DNA of 64,000 nucleotides from Sequoia sempervirens (taxonomy: Eukaryota; Streptophyta; Pinopsida; Cupressales; Cupressaceae). Position 1 is the first letter of the stretch, and each line of letters begins with the position of its first letter. The position numbers and the translations under genes are program-made. Below are positions 45,264 through 56,280 of this stretch, piece after piece. The stretch covers positions 490,924,711 through 490,988,710 of the forward strand of contig VDFB02270651.1 in NCBI GenBank assembly GCA_007258455.2, in the 5' to 3' direction. Below the pieces are notes generated by a model. It was not told the origin of the DNA, searched no databases, and worked only from the letters and a program-made list of their open reading frames with translations.

Positions 45264-46330
45264 TTAATTGAACAATAAGAGGTGGATTCCATTAACTAGA
45301 ATCCACAATGTTTCTTTTTCCATGTTTTCTAGTTCAAATGCGTTATGCTACTTGCATTGTATAATGTGAAAAGGGCCTTCCCATAGGCTATTAAACTTTC
45401 TATGTAGGCTAGGCTTCACAACCCTTTCATTGAATTTTAGCTCTAGGTTTCTGCATTTAAGATCCTAGTCTGAGGTTTTCTTGTCAAACCATCTTTTAAC
45501 CACCTATTGGTGGTTAGTCATGGCCATTAGGGCCTTTCCTCTTTTCTCCTATACCCCCAGTAACTCAACCAACCGAACCTCCATGGCTTCGTTTTGTTCA
45601 ACTTCAAGAGATTTGAGTAGCTGTAGTGCAAGAATTTCCATGGAGACGGGAAATAGCACTTCCTTCCCATATACTAGCTCGTACAACGAAGCCTTAAGAA
45701 CTTGCTTAAGACTTATCATATCTACCCAGAGTGTTGCTTGGAGATTTTTATGCCTATTTTTTATGCTCCTACCTGATTCTTTTAATGAGTCAAACTAATT
45801 TTTTATTAGTCAACTCAGCTAGGCCATTTCCCTGTAGGTAGTAATTTGAAGATGTTTTTAAGAATATGCCATTATTGAGTGCAAATTGACATACCTTTGA
45901 GCCTAGGAAAGCCTTAGCATTTTTAGAGATCATGGTTTTTGGAAAACTAAATCTCATTACCAATTCCTTGAGAAAGTTCACAATCTCTCTCTCCATCGCA
46001 TTCTTCAAGGGTGTGGCCTTGATCCATCTGGTAAAGTAGTCTATAGCCATGAGGATCCATTTGTGTCCAACATTAGAGGTGGGATTAATCATCTTGATAA
46101 AATCAAAGCCCCATTGTGCAAAGGGTTCATCAACCACTATCAGATTGAGGGGCAATGTTGAGTTCTTCCTTCTCCTTGTGAAGAATTGGCATTCCTTGTA
46201 GGCCTTGACCAAAGAGTGTGAGTCATTAAATAGTGTAGGCCATAAATATTTGGCACACATAATTTTGATGGTGGTGGTCTTTGTAGAAAAGTGTCCACTT
46301 GTGGGACTATTGTGGAATATGTCTAGAATT
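45264..46330 (-). pseudogene. Integrase of the Tat-like element, decayed
   Basis: The core frame (45790-46260) has PFAQWGFDFIKMI, the first Asp in AIDYFTRWIKATP, and a Glu in LAELTNK. The second catalytic position, normally S-D-N-G, reads SKNAKAF, so the Asp is lost. The C-terminal part continues past stops as RWFDKKTSD...FNERVVKPSLHRKF...LWEGPF and ends with an N-G-I-H-L tail before the TAA at 45264-45266. Confidence 0.85.
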
Positions 46331-46499
46331 TTCTTTGCTTTCTCTATGGTGATGCATCATAGGAGGATGTCATTGAAGTTCCTTTTGAAAAGGACTCCTT
46401 CAATGAGCACATATCCGCTATTCTACAATTTGTAGAATATCCTTTTCTAAGAAGGGAGGCTCGTTGGGTATTTCCCAGTCTACATGAATCTCATCTAAT

Positions 46500-47237
46500 C
46501 CACCAACCAATAGCCTTTAGAATTAGATTCATTCATTAGAATAAGCTCGAGTTGTTCCTCTTCAGCTGGAATTTCTTGATCATGTGCCAAATACTCACAC
46601 AGTCCTCTCTCCTAGATGGTCTTTGTGGGCCTGAAATCAATGTCATATTCCAGGATCTTAGTAATCCATTTGGCCCATTTCTCTATGATTTCTCCTTCCA
46701 TAATGTATTTGTGCACACTAGAATGCATGACATATAGTATTACCTTGTTGCAAGATATGAGGTGTCAAAACTTCTTGAGACCCTTAACAATGGTGAATGC
46801 TTTCCTTTCAACAAAGTTATAATTCATTTCATAACACTTTAAGGTATGGGAGTGGAATTCTATCAGATGTTCTCCCTTTTTTTATCATCCTTTTGGGTCA
46901 AAATAGTAGCAATGCTAGATTTTCTACTAAATACATACATTATGAAGTCCTTTGATAGGTCTAGATTTACCAGCATAGGAGCTGAAGAAATAGTATCCTT
47001 AACCTTCTCAAAGGCTTCTCTAGCCTCTTTTGTCCATTTGAATAATTGATCCTTCTTAAGCATCAAGGTAATAGGTCTAATTATTCCTACAAAATCATAA
47101 ATGAATTTTCTCCCAAAATTTACCTTTCCCAAAAAGGATTGAACTCCCTTCTTGTTAACTTGTAGGGGAAGCTCCTTGATTGCATTTACCCACTCCAGGT
47201 CAATTGTAATTCCATCTTTGGACACCACGTGCCCCAA
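46500..47237 (-). pseudogene. RT connection and gypsy RNase H, decayed
   Basis: GHVVSKDGI..D...V.AI and VQSFLGKVNFGRKFIYDFVG mark the RT connection. MLVNLDLSKDFIMYVFSRKSSIATILTQ is the start of RNase H, with the usual Asp-Ala-Ser replaced by Phe-Ser-Arg. After a frameshift near 46863 the domain continues with HSHTLKCYEMNYNFVERKAFTI. The first catalytic residue is therefore absent. Confidence 0.8.
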
Positions 47238-47960
47238 TAATTTTTCTTGTGGGACTTCAAAGTTGCATTTTTTTGGTTCAGGGGTAACCCAAACTCCTGA
47301 AATCTTTTAAAAACCATTTCTAGATGATCAAAATGATAATATTTAGACTTAGAGAATATAGTCAAATCATCCAAGTAGATTAAGATAATCTTGTTAATCA
47401 ATTCTCTAAAAGCAATATCCATTTCCCACTGGAAGGTAGCTCCCACATTTTAGAGATCAGAGGGAATTTTCTCATAGGAAAACATTCCCCTCTTGGTAGT
47501 GAACATTGTTTTATGTCGGTCCTCCTCATTTACCTAGATCTGATTGTAACCAGAGAAGTTGTCCAACAGAGAAAACATCTTTGAGCCAACCATTGTTTGC
47601 AAGATCGATTCTATCAAGGGAAAGGAGTAGTGGTCCTTCAGGGATGCTCTGTTTAGGTCCCAAAAATCAACACATAGGTGGATCTCTCCATTCTTCTTTT
47701 GGAAAAGAACCAGGTTTGACACCCATGTTTTTTGTTCGATCAAGAAGATGGTCTAGGACTGAATTAGCTTTATCAACTTTTGGCCCATTAGTGCCTCAAT
47801 CTTTGGATTTACTAGTCTCTACTTCTAATAGATAGGTTTTATTCCTTCCATTAGTTCTATTGTATGCTAGATTATTTCAGGATCATATCCCATGAGGTTA
47901 TCATATGACCAGGCCACTACTCCATATTTCTTACAAAATTAAATGATCCTTTCTATATCT
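47186..47960 (-). pseudogene. Reverse transcriptase of the Tat-like element, decayed
   Basis: Upstream approach AWSYDNLMGYDP leads into WVSNLVLFQKKNGEIHLCVDF, then SLLDNFSGYNQI (palm motif with the first Asp) and, after further stops, NKIILIYLDDLTIFSK with the Y-L-D-D box. The two main frames are 47534-47743 and 47186-47446. Confidence 0.88.
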
Positions 47961-48289
47961 TGTTGTAGGACATCTTTTCTGACATTGAGCTTCCTTCCAT
48001 CAATGACCTAAAGGTTTAAATAGTCACTTTTTTTTGCTACAAAATTCCTCTTTTCATTCCTTGCATCATCACAATCGAATAGGTTTTCAAGAGTGACCAA
48101 TCCTTTTGGAAGCTTATTGGACCTTAATTGAATAATTTTCCCTTCATAGGCCTTGACAATTTTTGGTTGGAGTTGCTCAATGAACTCCCATAATTGTTCG
48201 ATGAATGAGGCAATGTGTTCATCATTTTCAAAAACTTTCCAACTCTTATCATTATATGGGATTTCTAGTCAGGCCAACACTCATACAGA

Positions 48290-48730
48290 GTGTATGTTAT
48301 GAATTAGGTCAGGAATAGGGTCAAACTGAGACCCGATTGCTGCCATGCAGTCCACATTCATATTTTTCTCTCTAGGAATTGTTTGGATGTTGAAGGCTTC
48401 AAAGCTTTCAATCAGGTCCTAGACTCTATGTCTATAGGATCTCATGTGAATATTCTTGGCTATAGAGAGCCCTCAGACCTAATTGACCACTAGCTCCGAG
48501 TCTCTAAACACCATTATTTGTTTAACACCCATTTATTTTGCAAGACTCAAACCTTGGACTAGGTCCTCATATTTAGCTTCATTGTTCGAATAGGAAAACT
48601 AAAAGTGAAAAGACCTGAGGGTATTTTCATTGGATGGGGATGCCAAACATATCCCAACTCCTACACCAACTTTACATCTTTCTCCATCAAAATACATCCA
48701 TAGCTCTGAGATTTGATCACCCTTGGATTC
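48290..48730 (-). pseudogene. Additional RNase H domain placed before RT
   Basis: The - strand frame reads LWMYFDGERCKVGVGVG (first Asp at 48686-48688), SNNEAKYEDLVQGLSLA (Glu) and MVFRDSELVVN (Asp), which is the D-E-D pattern and spacing of the archaeal/plant-type RNase HI. It continues to ...NMNVDCMA. A TAG (48599-48601) and a TAA interrupt it. Upstream it joins the protease-linker frame (48829-49047), and downstream it runs into the RT approach in the same order, so it is not a separate insertion. Confidence 0.75.
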
Positions 48731-48828
48731 CTAAATATGAACTTCGACATCATTTTATCTTCATCATAGATGACATAGGTGCCCAATCCGGTGGCATGAT
48801 AGTTTCCAAAATGATTAGTGTCTATATA

Positions 48829-49047
48829 TTATCTGAAGAGTACCTTTTCTTGATCAATCTGATCTTCAGTCACCTTCTCATCCTCTAGTAGCTCAGTACA
48901 ATACATTTTCTCTTTGGTGATAATGGTATGAGTAGCCTCAAAGTTGATCATGGCTTCATCTACCACATGTTCCAAATGTAGAGGTTTGGATACTACCTTC
49001 ATTTTAGCTCCATGCTTGGTCCTAAGTATTAAGTGTGACCAATCCAA
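48829..49047 (-). pseudogene. Linker between protease and the extra RNase H
   Basis: A 72-residue frame (MDWSHLILRTKHGAKMKVVSKP...) follows the protease after a stop at 49081. It joins the RNase H frame across one stop. It has no recognised catalytic role. Confidence 0.6.
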
Positions 49048-49080
49048 GGAAAGATATCCACCTATCTTGGAAGTGAATTC

Positions 49081-49578
49081 CTAGGATAAGCAAAGAACGA
49101 AAATGGGGGGCATGTCTATGATCATGCTATCTTGTGGAACCGTGATGCTAGGGTAGGAGAATAGAGCCAAGGGGAGGTCCTTAATGACACCTACAATTTC
49201 AACCTTGTTCTCATCAAGTTGCATAACCCCTCCTTTTAATGGTTCATAGCTAAGTCCTAAGGCTTCAGCTATCTGCTTGGGCATGATTGTGGTACTAGCA
49301 ATAGAGTCAATCATAGAATTGTGCAACAATTTATTACCCACAATAAGAGTTAGGAAAACGGGTTTCAGTTTTGGCTTACCTCTAACTTCGATAGAGGCTT
49401 CCTTTGCACTATTTGTGAGGACTTTGGCTAGAGGTGATGAATCAACAACCTTCCATTTGGAGGGTTTCTCTACTGGCTCCTTGCTGGTATCTTTGAGTAG
49501 GGCCTTCTGCAACAATGAATCCTGCTCTAAAATAGCTAAGATAACCCAAAGGGACACATTAGCAGAGGATTTCTTCAA
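49081..49578 (-). pseudogene. Aspartic protease of the Tat-like element
   Basis: The active site reads MIDSIASTTIMPKQIAEALGL. The family has D-S/T-G-A; here the Gly is Ile, so the site is damaged. The following VMQLDENKVEIVGVIKDLPL and ...PPIFVLCLS match the Tat/Athila-type retropepsin fold pattern. The N-terminal part of the frame is the end of gag. Confidence 0.8.
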
Positions 49579-49599
49579 TTATTCCACCACTTTGAATGG

Positions 49600-51060
49600 T
49601 GGTAGATTCAAAGGCTTTTGTTCCCTAGCCCTTGTTATAACAATTTCCTTCCATAGTTGAAATTGTTGTGCAATTACAAAGGTACTAGGAGTTTGATCGA
49701 GGACACTTTTGGGTTGTGAGACAATTGGTTCACCCTTGAATCTCCTCTTTGAGTGAGTGTTGTAATCAAACTACACTTGTGGGGCCTTGGATGTGGATGC
49801 ATCATTTGCAAACACTGCTTCCTCTTCTTCCATCCATGAGAAGAGCATGTGGTCTAGAGCTATGTCTGTCTCTTGCTCCAAGGACATTCCTTGCATTTTC
49901 ATGATGAGTACCACATTTTCCATTTACGAAGAGGCATATACATAACCTCTTGAATCTGACGCCACAACTTGATTGTGTTGTTTTGACACTCTTTGTTGTA
50001 GATTGTCATGTGGACAATTTTGCAACATATGTGCTTCCTTGTAGGGGAAACATCAAGGATTGATGTCATCAATGAGATTATTTTTCCCCACTGTCAACTC
50101 TCTACTCAAGCTTGGGTGAACATTCTATAGTAGAGTAGGTACCAGAACCATCTGATTACTTGTTTGAGTTTACAAATTTGTGCATGAGCCTCCTTGGAAT
50201 TGATTTTTTTGGTAGGAAGATTTTTTGCCTTGATAATTTTGGTAAGTTGGCTTTGGAGGCATGGACTAGTTCCACTTGATGGTACTTATCTCATTTGAGA
50301 TGCTCTGCAACAACTCCTTGGCATCGCTCATCTCATCCTTTGAAGAATTAGACATAGAAGCAACACTTTGTGATGCACTCAGATATGCATACATAGATTG
50401 GGGAGGAGTGGATGCACTAGTAAATGCTATCTCTTGGGTGGGAATTGACAACTAGAAATATAGGCATAGTCGATCGAGGTAGTAACTTTCTAGCATTGAT
50501 TAGATTATTCTCCACCTGAAAAACAATGATATATGCACCTGGCAAGGTGTTCCCACCAAGTGACTGGATCATCACTAAGATGTCGGCGTTGAGAGACTTC
50601 ATATAGAACATAAATTCCAAATATGCAGGTTAGCAAATTTTTGGTTGAATCCTTTTCCAAGTCGTGTGAAACTGGGCATTAAATTTAGCCATGGCCTCCT
50701 GAAGGGCCTATTTTATGGTCACTAGCTAATGATATAGCAAAGACCAATCACCATTATTTGAAAATATCTCATGGAAGGGATCTTCGATTTGATCCTAGGT
50801 ACTGATAGTATTAGCTCTCAAAGTGCAATACTAATCTAGCACTCTACCATTGAAAGAGGTTGTGAGCAACTTTAGCACAACATTCTGGTCGGTAATACCA
50901 TGCACAGAACACATGTATGTCACATCTTATAGGTGTTTGGATGGTGTTTTTGATCCTTCCCCAGTGAATTTTGGTACAACTTTTAAAGAAATGTCGTGAT
51001 AGGGGCCCAAACAATAGGTGCTATTGGTGCTATAAGGGGGCTTCCGGCATCCCATCCCAC
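49600..51060 (-). pseudogene. Gag of the Tat-like element, decayed
   Basis: Across several TAG stops the - strand gives FTGEGSKTPSKHL, then VVLKLLTTSFNGRVLD, AMAKFNAQFHTTWKRIQP and LEFMFYMKSLNADI, which follow the helical plant gag domain. A Cys/His cluster near 50020-50060 (C-x2-C...H-x4-C-like, imperfect) would be the zinc knuckle. The first recognisable part is at about 51050. Confidence 0.7.
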
Positions 51061-54000
51061 ATAATTTTTAATAGCAATCGGCAACATGTCTAGTAGAGGG
51101 ATCAAAACGTTCACTGGATGGGTTCTATTTCATACTGTTACTAGCAGTGGTACTAGCAGGCTAGGGTTATTCGTTATTAAATTTTGAAAGAATTAAAATG
51201 AAAGAAAACAAGGCTCATTATTTTTTCTATTTGAATATTTTGAGGCTATGCGTAAATTATTATCCTACTTTTGTTGTATCAATTTTTGTGTCATGATAAA
51301 ATTGTTATTGGGTATGAGAAACCTAGGATATGAGTTATAGAGGTTTGTGAAGTAGTGGATTTTGACATTGTCTCGAATCTCAACTAATCCCAAGGCTCCA
51401 ATGTGTGAGAGTAATTATGTGATAATTAAAGTTACATTAGGTAAATAAAATTAAACAAGATGAAACAATTTGGTTCCATACTCAAAGTGTTTGTAAAGGT
51501 TCAATATGTATGCCATGATGTTAATTCATTGATATACCCTAATTGCTTGTAAAGGCTCATTATGGATGTAAAGGATATCCCACACTTTAGGAGCATTGTA
51601 TGTCAAGGGGTACCCTCACCTCATGATATGTTACACACACTATCTCTTATATATTTTTAAAGCTACTATGATGACTCTCCTTTCCTACCTCTAGGATAGT
51701 CATCCTTTTTTCTATTGAATTTTATATTCAATGTGAGGCCCATCTCTAGCCACATGTGTGATTGGATAAGACCTTGATTATATTTTTCATACTTTTTTGT
51801 ATGCAAAGTGCTTAGTGTGTGTGTAACCCATACTCCCTTGTTTCATGTGAGTGTGTTTGGTGTACCATGTGACTATCTCCTATCATGATGGGGTAGAGAT
51901 ATGTGTATTACCTGGTTGGGTGGCACTTGACCACCTTTGGGGACTAGTAGATCCATTCCAAGAGGGCATAACATTGTATGCAAGATTGAATTTAAGGCTT
52001 CATATCTCTATTAGTTATTTTATTACAATAGAGATGCAAATTGTATAGTTCAAGACCTTTAACTCCTCATATGTAATTATATTATTATATTAGTACATCA
52101 TAATTAGATCCAAATTGTAAACCAAACACATAAATGGTGATGGTACATGCTTATTTCTTTTACTATGTATCGACTTTGGTATCAAATGTAAAAGTCCTTT
52201 TATATTATTTTCATGATTATTACTATGTTGGAAAAATTAAATTAGAGAAATTTAGAATGTGAGATTTAAATTAATCCAATTTGATGGAAAATATTCAATT
52301 ATGATTTCACTTGAATGTATACTAGTATAATTTTCCCTAGTCTTGGGTAGAATGCATGAGGACTTAACATGGGGTAGTGTTGTCATATCATTTTGGTTCT
52401 CCTCATGGTGTGAGATTGTGTCGGGTGTGTTGGGAACATATCCCTTCACCCCTCATGTAATTGGAATCATTTTAGAGTCACCATTAGATCTCATTGCGCT
52501 TGGGAGGCGTCTCTTCCATTTTCTTACATTCTAGAGATTAGGCATGTAGCTATTTCATATTTTTTAAAAGTTATATATTATTTTCTCCAGTCTTAGGAAT
52601 TTTCTTGAGTCTTGGAAAAGGTTATTCATTTAGTATTTGGTTCGAAATACAAGGCACCAAAATAAATACATAACAAAAATAGGACTACAATATGGTTTTT
52701 GGACTCCAATACTAAAGTAGGACTTTAACACCAAAATTATAATTTACTTCTAGACTATGAAACCTAAGTATTGGTGTACTTATGTCCCTTTTGGGTGTTA
52801 GTGCCCTATCTATGTGCTAATTTCATTTTTGGGTGTTGTAGTCCCTTGATACATTGTAGTCCTCTATTTCATTGAACAACATGTACTTCCAAGCATTTCT
52901 CAAGGAAATTTTATATAAAAAAAATTGATTCCTTTGGCCTTTTAAGTCTTCCCATGTCATCACTTCATAAGAAATTGTCATTATCTAGAATTTAAGCTAT
53001 ACTTTGTATTGATAAGTGTTCCCTTACATGAAAATAACTCATTAGTATTCAAAATGATGGAGTGCTTATATCTCCTAGTATGGAGAATTCTTATGTCTAG
53101 GTTTTATCGCTTGTGTGTGGGTGTCTTTGGTTGAGAGATATCCCACCTTGCATTGGTATGGATGTCATGTATGCACGAGATGGTGGTCATCTATTTAGTT
53201 GAGATATGATATCTCCTATTTGTTCCACCTCTTAGATAGGTTTCCTATGTGTATTAAGTGTCATCAACTATGTTTAAGGAGTGAATTTTAAGAAAATGAT
53301 TCCCTCATCCTACTATTGTGTTATTCTAATGAGAGAAAATGATCATGGGTTAGGCCCTGATCATCATCATGGTGTAGTCTCAATTTCAAATAGGTTTATC
53401 ATGATAGCTTTGTCGTAATATAGGTAAGTCTTCCACTTATTCCATCTTGCTTAGATAAATTGTGATATATAGTAAGTGTTATCAATGTCTTGAGTTGTAC
53501 ATGATGTGAAATGTTGCCACACTATCCTTTTATGCCTTGGGTGTCATTGAGCCTGACATTGATACCTTGAGTGCATGTTTGTGTGTACTGCAATACATCA
53601 ATGTTGTATTTTAGTTGTTAACATTTATTCTTATATTGTTTTTCAATTTTATTTTATTTTTCTTCGATAATGTGTTGAGTGTGTGGCTCGGTGAATTACA
53701 ACAGACATGAATTGATCTAAAATTTTAAGTTCATAAATTAATGCATTAGTTTTATAACAAGTCTTTTATAGACGAAAGACATCAATATATTGTTGTATTT
53801 TATGAGTTTTCAGTAGATTGCTTCTAAAATCAACTGTGCAGTTTTTGAATAGACATTTTGGATCACACTCAATGAGCCATCATTAGAAAGAGATGACTCT
53901 CATCATCTTGATGATGGATCACTAAGTGTTTTTCCTCTCCTTGATGGTGGATCATTGCATATGATTTGATATGTTAATTCAAAATTACATATATTTGATT

Positions 54001-54462
54001 CCAGAAGCAATCTTATTAATACTGCATAGATTGTAGAAAACTCATGCTAACTACTTTGAGTATTTTATTTTGTCTATATTATTATAAATAATATAAATTC
54101 ATGAAAATATGCAATTATCTTATTTTATAATATAGTTTGTAACAACAAAATTTTCATTAACAAAATAGTATTAAAATCAATATGACTGTAAAAATTTCGT
54201 ACATCCACTTTTAGCTCACAAGCATTATCAAGTTAAATTTTGTTTTGACAATGTTTGTAAAAGATACCCAATTCAATCCACAAATTTTCAACTCACATAG
54301 ACGTTGTCATTTGTAATAACAAATGTTTACATTCGATTTTGGTTGCTATATGACATTGTGCGTTCAGATAGTGTTGGATAGTTAAGCATAAAGATTGTTA
54401 TGGCGAAAGTTGCCAAGAAGTTGCCAGGCTCCATCCGGATAGTGCTTTGCAACTGTGGAAGA
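51061..54462. other. Anonymous DNA, possibly the 5' LTR and flank of the Tat-like element
   Basis: No gene is supported. If the Tat-like element is complete its 5' LTR should lie just right of 51.1 kb, but neither a primer site nor a matching left LTR was seen. A relative of the 'gatgatggatcac' word lies near 53910. Confidence 0.25.
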
Positions 54463-55573
54463 AGTAAAAAAGAGATGCCCGATGACCCAGAAATTTATAA
54501 TTCAACATTATTGACTGGAAAACATTCTCAAATCTTTGCTTTCTCTATAGAAAAAAAGTTGTCAATGGGATAGCGGGTAAAGTTGCACAAATTTACAAAC
54601 GTTTAAAGGTGCAAAGCCAATCGAGAGAGCTGGGAGTGCATGCACAGGACTTTTGACATAAAAACTGCACTGTTTTATGAATTCGTGCTCAATAGGAAAA
54701 GGAATATCGCCTTTAAAAAGTTTGAAGGACCCACCAATTCTCTCTGCTAATTATTGTACAGACATAGATAAATAATAAAGGTCAGAAATCATAAAATAGT
54801 ACAAAATGTCCTACTTGCAAAGTTCAAACATATCAATATGGAGCAATTATTTTCACATCGATAAAGCTCCTAATTATTTCTCACTTTTCCATGTTCTCTG
54901 TTAATAAAAGTAACATCCCTTTCTTTGAAAAACTAGCAGAGATGCTTGATGGTCTAGAGATTTATTATTTAACATTATTCAGTGGCAGACATTGTTAAAT
55001 ATTCTATAGAAAACAAGATGTCAGTTTATGGCAGTGAACTGGATAGCAGGTAAGGTTGCACAAGTTTCCAAACGTTGAAGGTTCAAATCCAATCGAGAGA
55101 GCTGGGAGTGCATGCTAGATGTTCATGACATTGAAAAAACATCAGAGATGCTTGATGATCCAGAATTTTTTATTATTTAACATTATTCAGTGGCAGACAT
55201 TGTCAAATATTCTATAGAAAACAAGATGTCAGTTTATGGCAGTGAACTGGATAGCAGGTAAGGTTGCACAAGTTTCCAAACGTTGAAGGTTCAAATCCAA
55301 TCGAGAGAGCTGGGAGTGCATGCACTCCACAAATTCTGGCTGGATAGGGAAAGGAATATTGCCTTTTAAAAAGTTGGAAGGACCCACTAATTCTCTCTGC
55401 TAATTATTGTACGCGCAGAGATAAATAATAAAGGTGAGAAGTAATAACATAGCACATACTGTCCTACTTACAAAGTTAGGAACACATTAACACCAGCAAT
55501 TATATATGTACACCTATCAATTATTTTCACATCACTGGAACACCTAATTATTTCTTGCTTTTCCATGTTCTCT

Positions 55574-56256
55574 ATATTTCACTGGGAAACATGGACAACC
55601 ACCGGTGGCCCAAAGCGGTTATGGAGGAGGTGCTAAACTGTAGAAAGAAAACTTGGATGAAGCAGAACAACAAGTGCTTGAACAAGTGGGACATCAAATT
55701 GCAGGAGTGTCCCAACACCAATAGTGAAATAAAAGATTACGTGAAGGAAAAATTTAGGACTGCCATCTGGTCAAATCAGATTGGGCGAAAAAAAATGTAC
55801 TATATCAAAGAGTTTAACCCGACAAAGGATCATGGTGAAAAAACGTATTTAGGGGTTGCTATTAAAAGGAAAGCGAGGGTGTTAATAGCACAGATGAGGA
55901 CAAGATCACATCATCTTAGGTGCGAGACCGGTAGATGGAAGTCTCCTAAGGAAATGTGGGAAGAAAGAACCTGCATATTCTGCAATAAGGGGGTGGTTCA
56001 GACAGAGCGACACTTCCTCATGGAATGCATAGTTTATGAAGACATCCGTAAATAGTATGCAAATAGTTTGGGTATGGACGATATGCAGCAGTTATTCGAG
56101 GAGGATAAGATCAACCAGACGGCCAGCCTTCTAGTCAAAATCAATAGTAGGAGATCTGATTTAGAAAAGAGCATGAAAGAAAATTAAGTTGTGTCTTGGT
56201 CCCATAGACTATTTAGTCTCGTGGACGTCATTAAAATCTTTCATTCATTCATTCAT
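55574..56256 (+). mobile_element. 5'-truncated LINE insertion with TTCA-repeat tail
   Basis: The insertion splits repeat unit C. Unit A shows the unoccupied arrangement: ttccatgttctct followed within 18 bases by cctttctttgaaaaac. In C those two blocks are separated by about 680 bp that contain an RT-element C-terminus and finish with TTCATTCATTCATTCAT. The simple-repeat tail, not poly(A), resembles non-LTR clades such as CR1/L2 rather than plant L1; this is inference. No clear target duplication was seen. Confidence 0.75.
55585..56187 (+). pseudogene. C-terminal end of a LINE reverse transcriptase protein
   Basis: The frame has ARVLIAQMRTRSHHLRCETGRW and then RTCIFCNKGVVQTERHFLMEC plus IVYEDIRK, the C-x2-C-x9-H-x4-C knuckle that closes many non-LTR ORF2 proteins. 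A TAG at 56053-56055 is premature; the frame continues to a TAA at 56185-56187 shortly before the 3' tail. The endonuclease and RT domains are absent through 5' truncation. The ATG at 55555 lies partly in host repeat and is not a genuine start. Confidence 0.75.
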
Positions 56257-56280
56257 CTCTTTCTTTGAAAAACCATCAGA

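Larger units (their letters stand above)
45264..51060 (-). mobile_element. Tat-like Ty3/gypsy element with two RNase H domains (decayed)
   Basis: Read on the - strand, gag (about 51060-49600), protease (49578-49081), an additional RNase H (about 48730-48290), RT (about 47960-47186), the usual gypsy RNase H (about 47150-46500) and integrase (about 46330-45264) follow without an obvious junction, so this is one element. Plant Tat elements are known for a second, archaeal-type RNase H. Here it lies before RT, whereas I know it best between RNase H and integrase. No chromodomain is present. LTRs, primer site and target duplication were not recognised; the ends are set by coding remnants only. Confidence 0.8.
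54463..56280 (+). repeat. Tandem array of three SINE-like units, third split by a LINE
   Basis: Units are A (about 54463-54926), B (about 54927-55132, shortened) and C (about 55133-56280). Each begins gaaaaac/agagatgc(t/c)..gatg and contains cca/tatcgagagagctgggagtgcatgc. B and C are almost identical over about 180 bases. In B and C, GGTTCAAATCC (55080-55090 and 55288-55298) fits an RNA polymerase III B box, with TGGATAGCAGGTAAGG about 35 bases upstream as a weak A box. Unit A has the B box mutated. A tRNA-derived SINE origin is inference. Confidence 0.6.

Noticed and set aside
45481..45798. 105-codon + strand frame
   Set aside because: It is antisense to the integrase C-terminal region of the Tat-like element, which has recognisable motifs on the - strand.
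47506..47835. 109-codon + strand frame
   Set aside because: Antisense to the RT fingers and palm of the Tat-like element.
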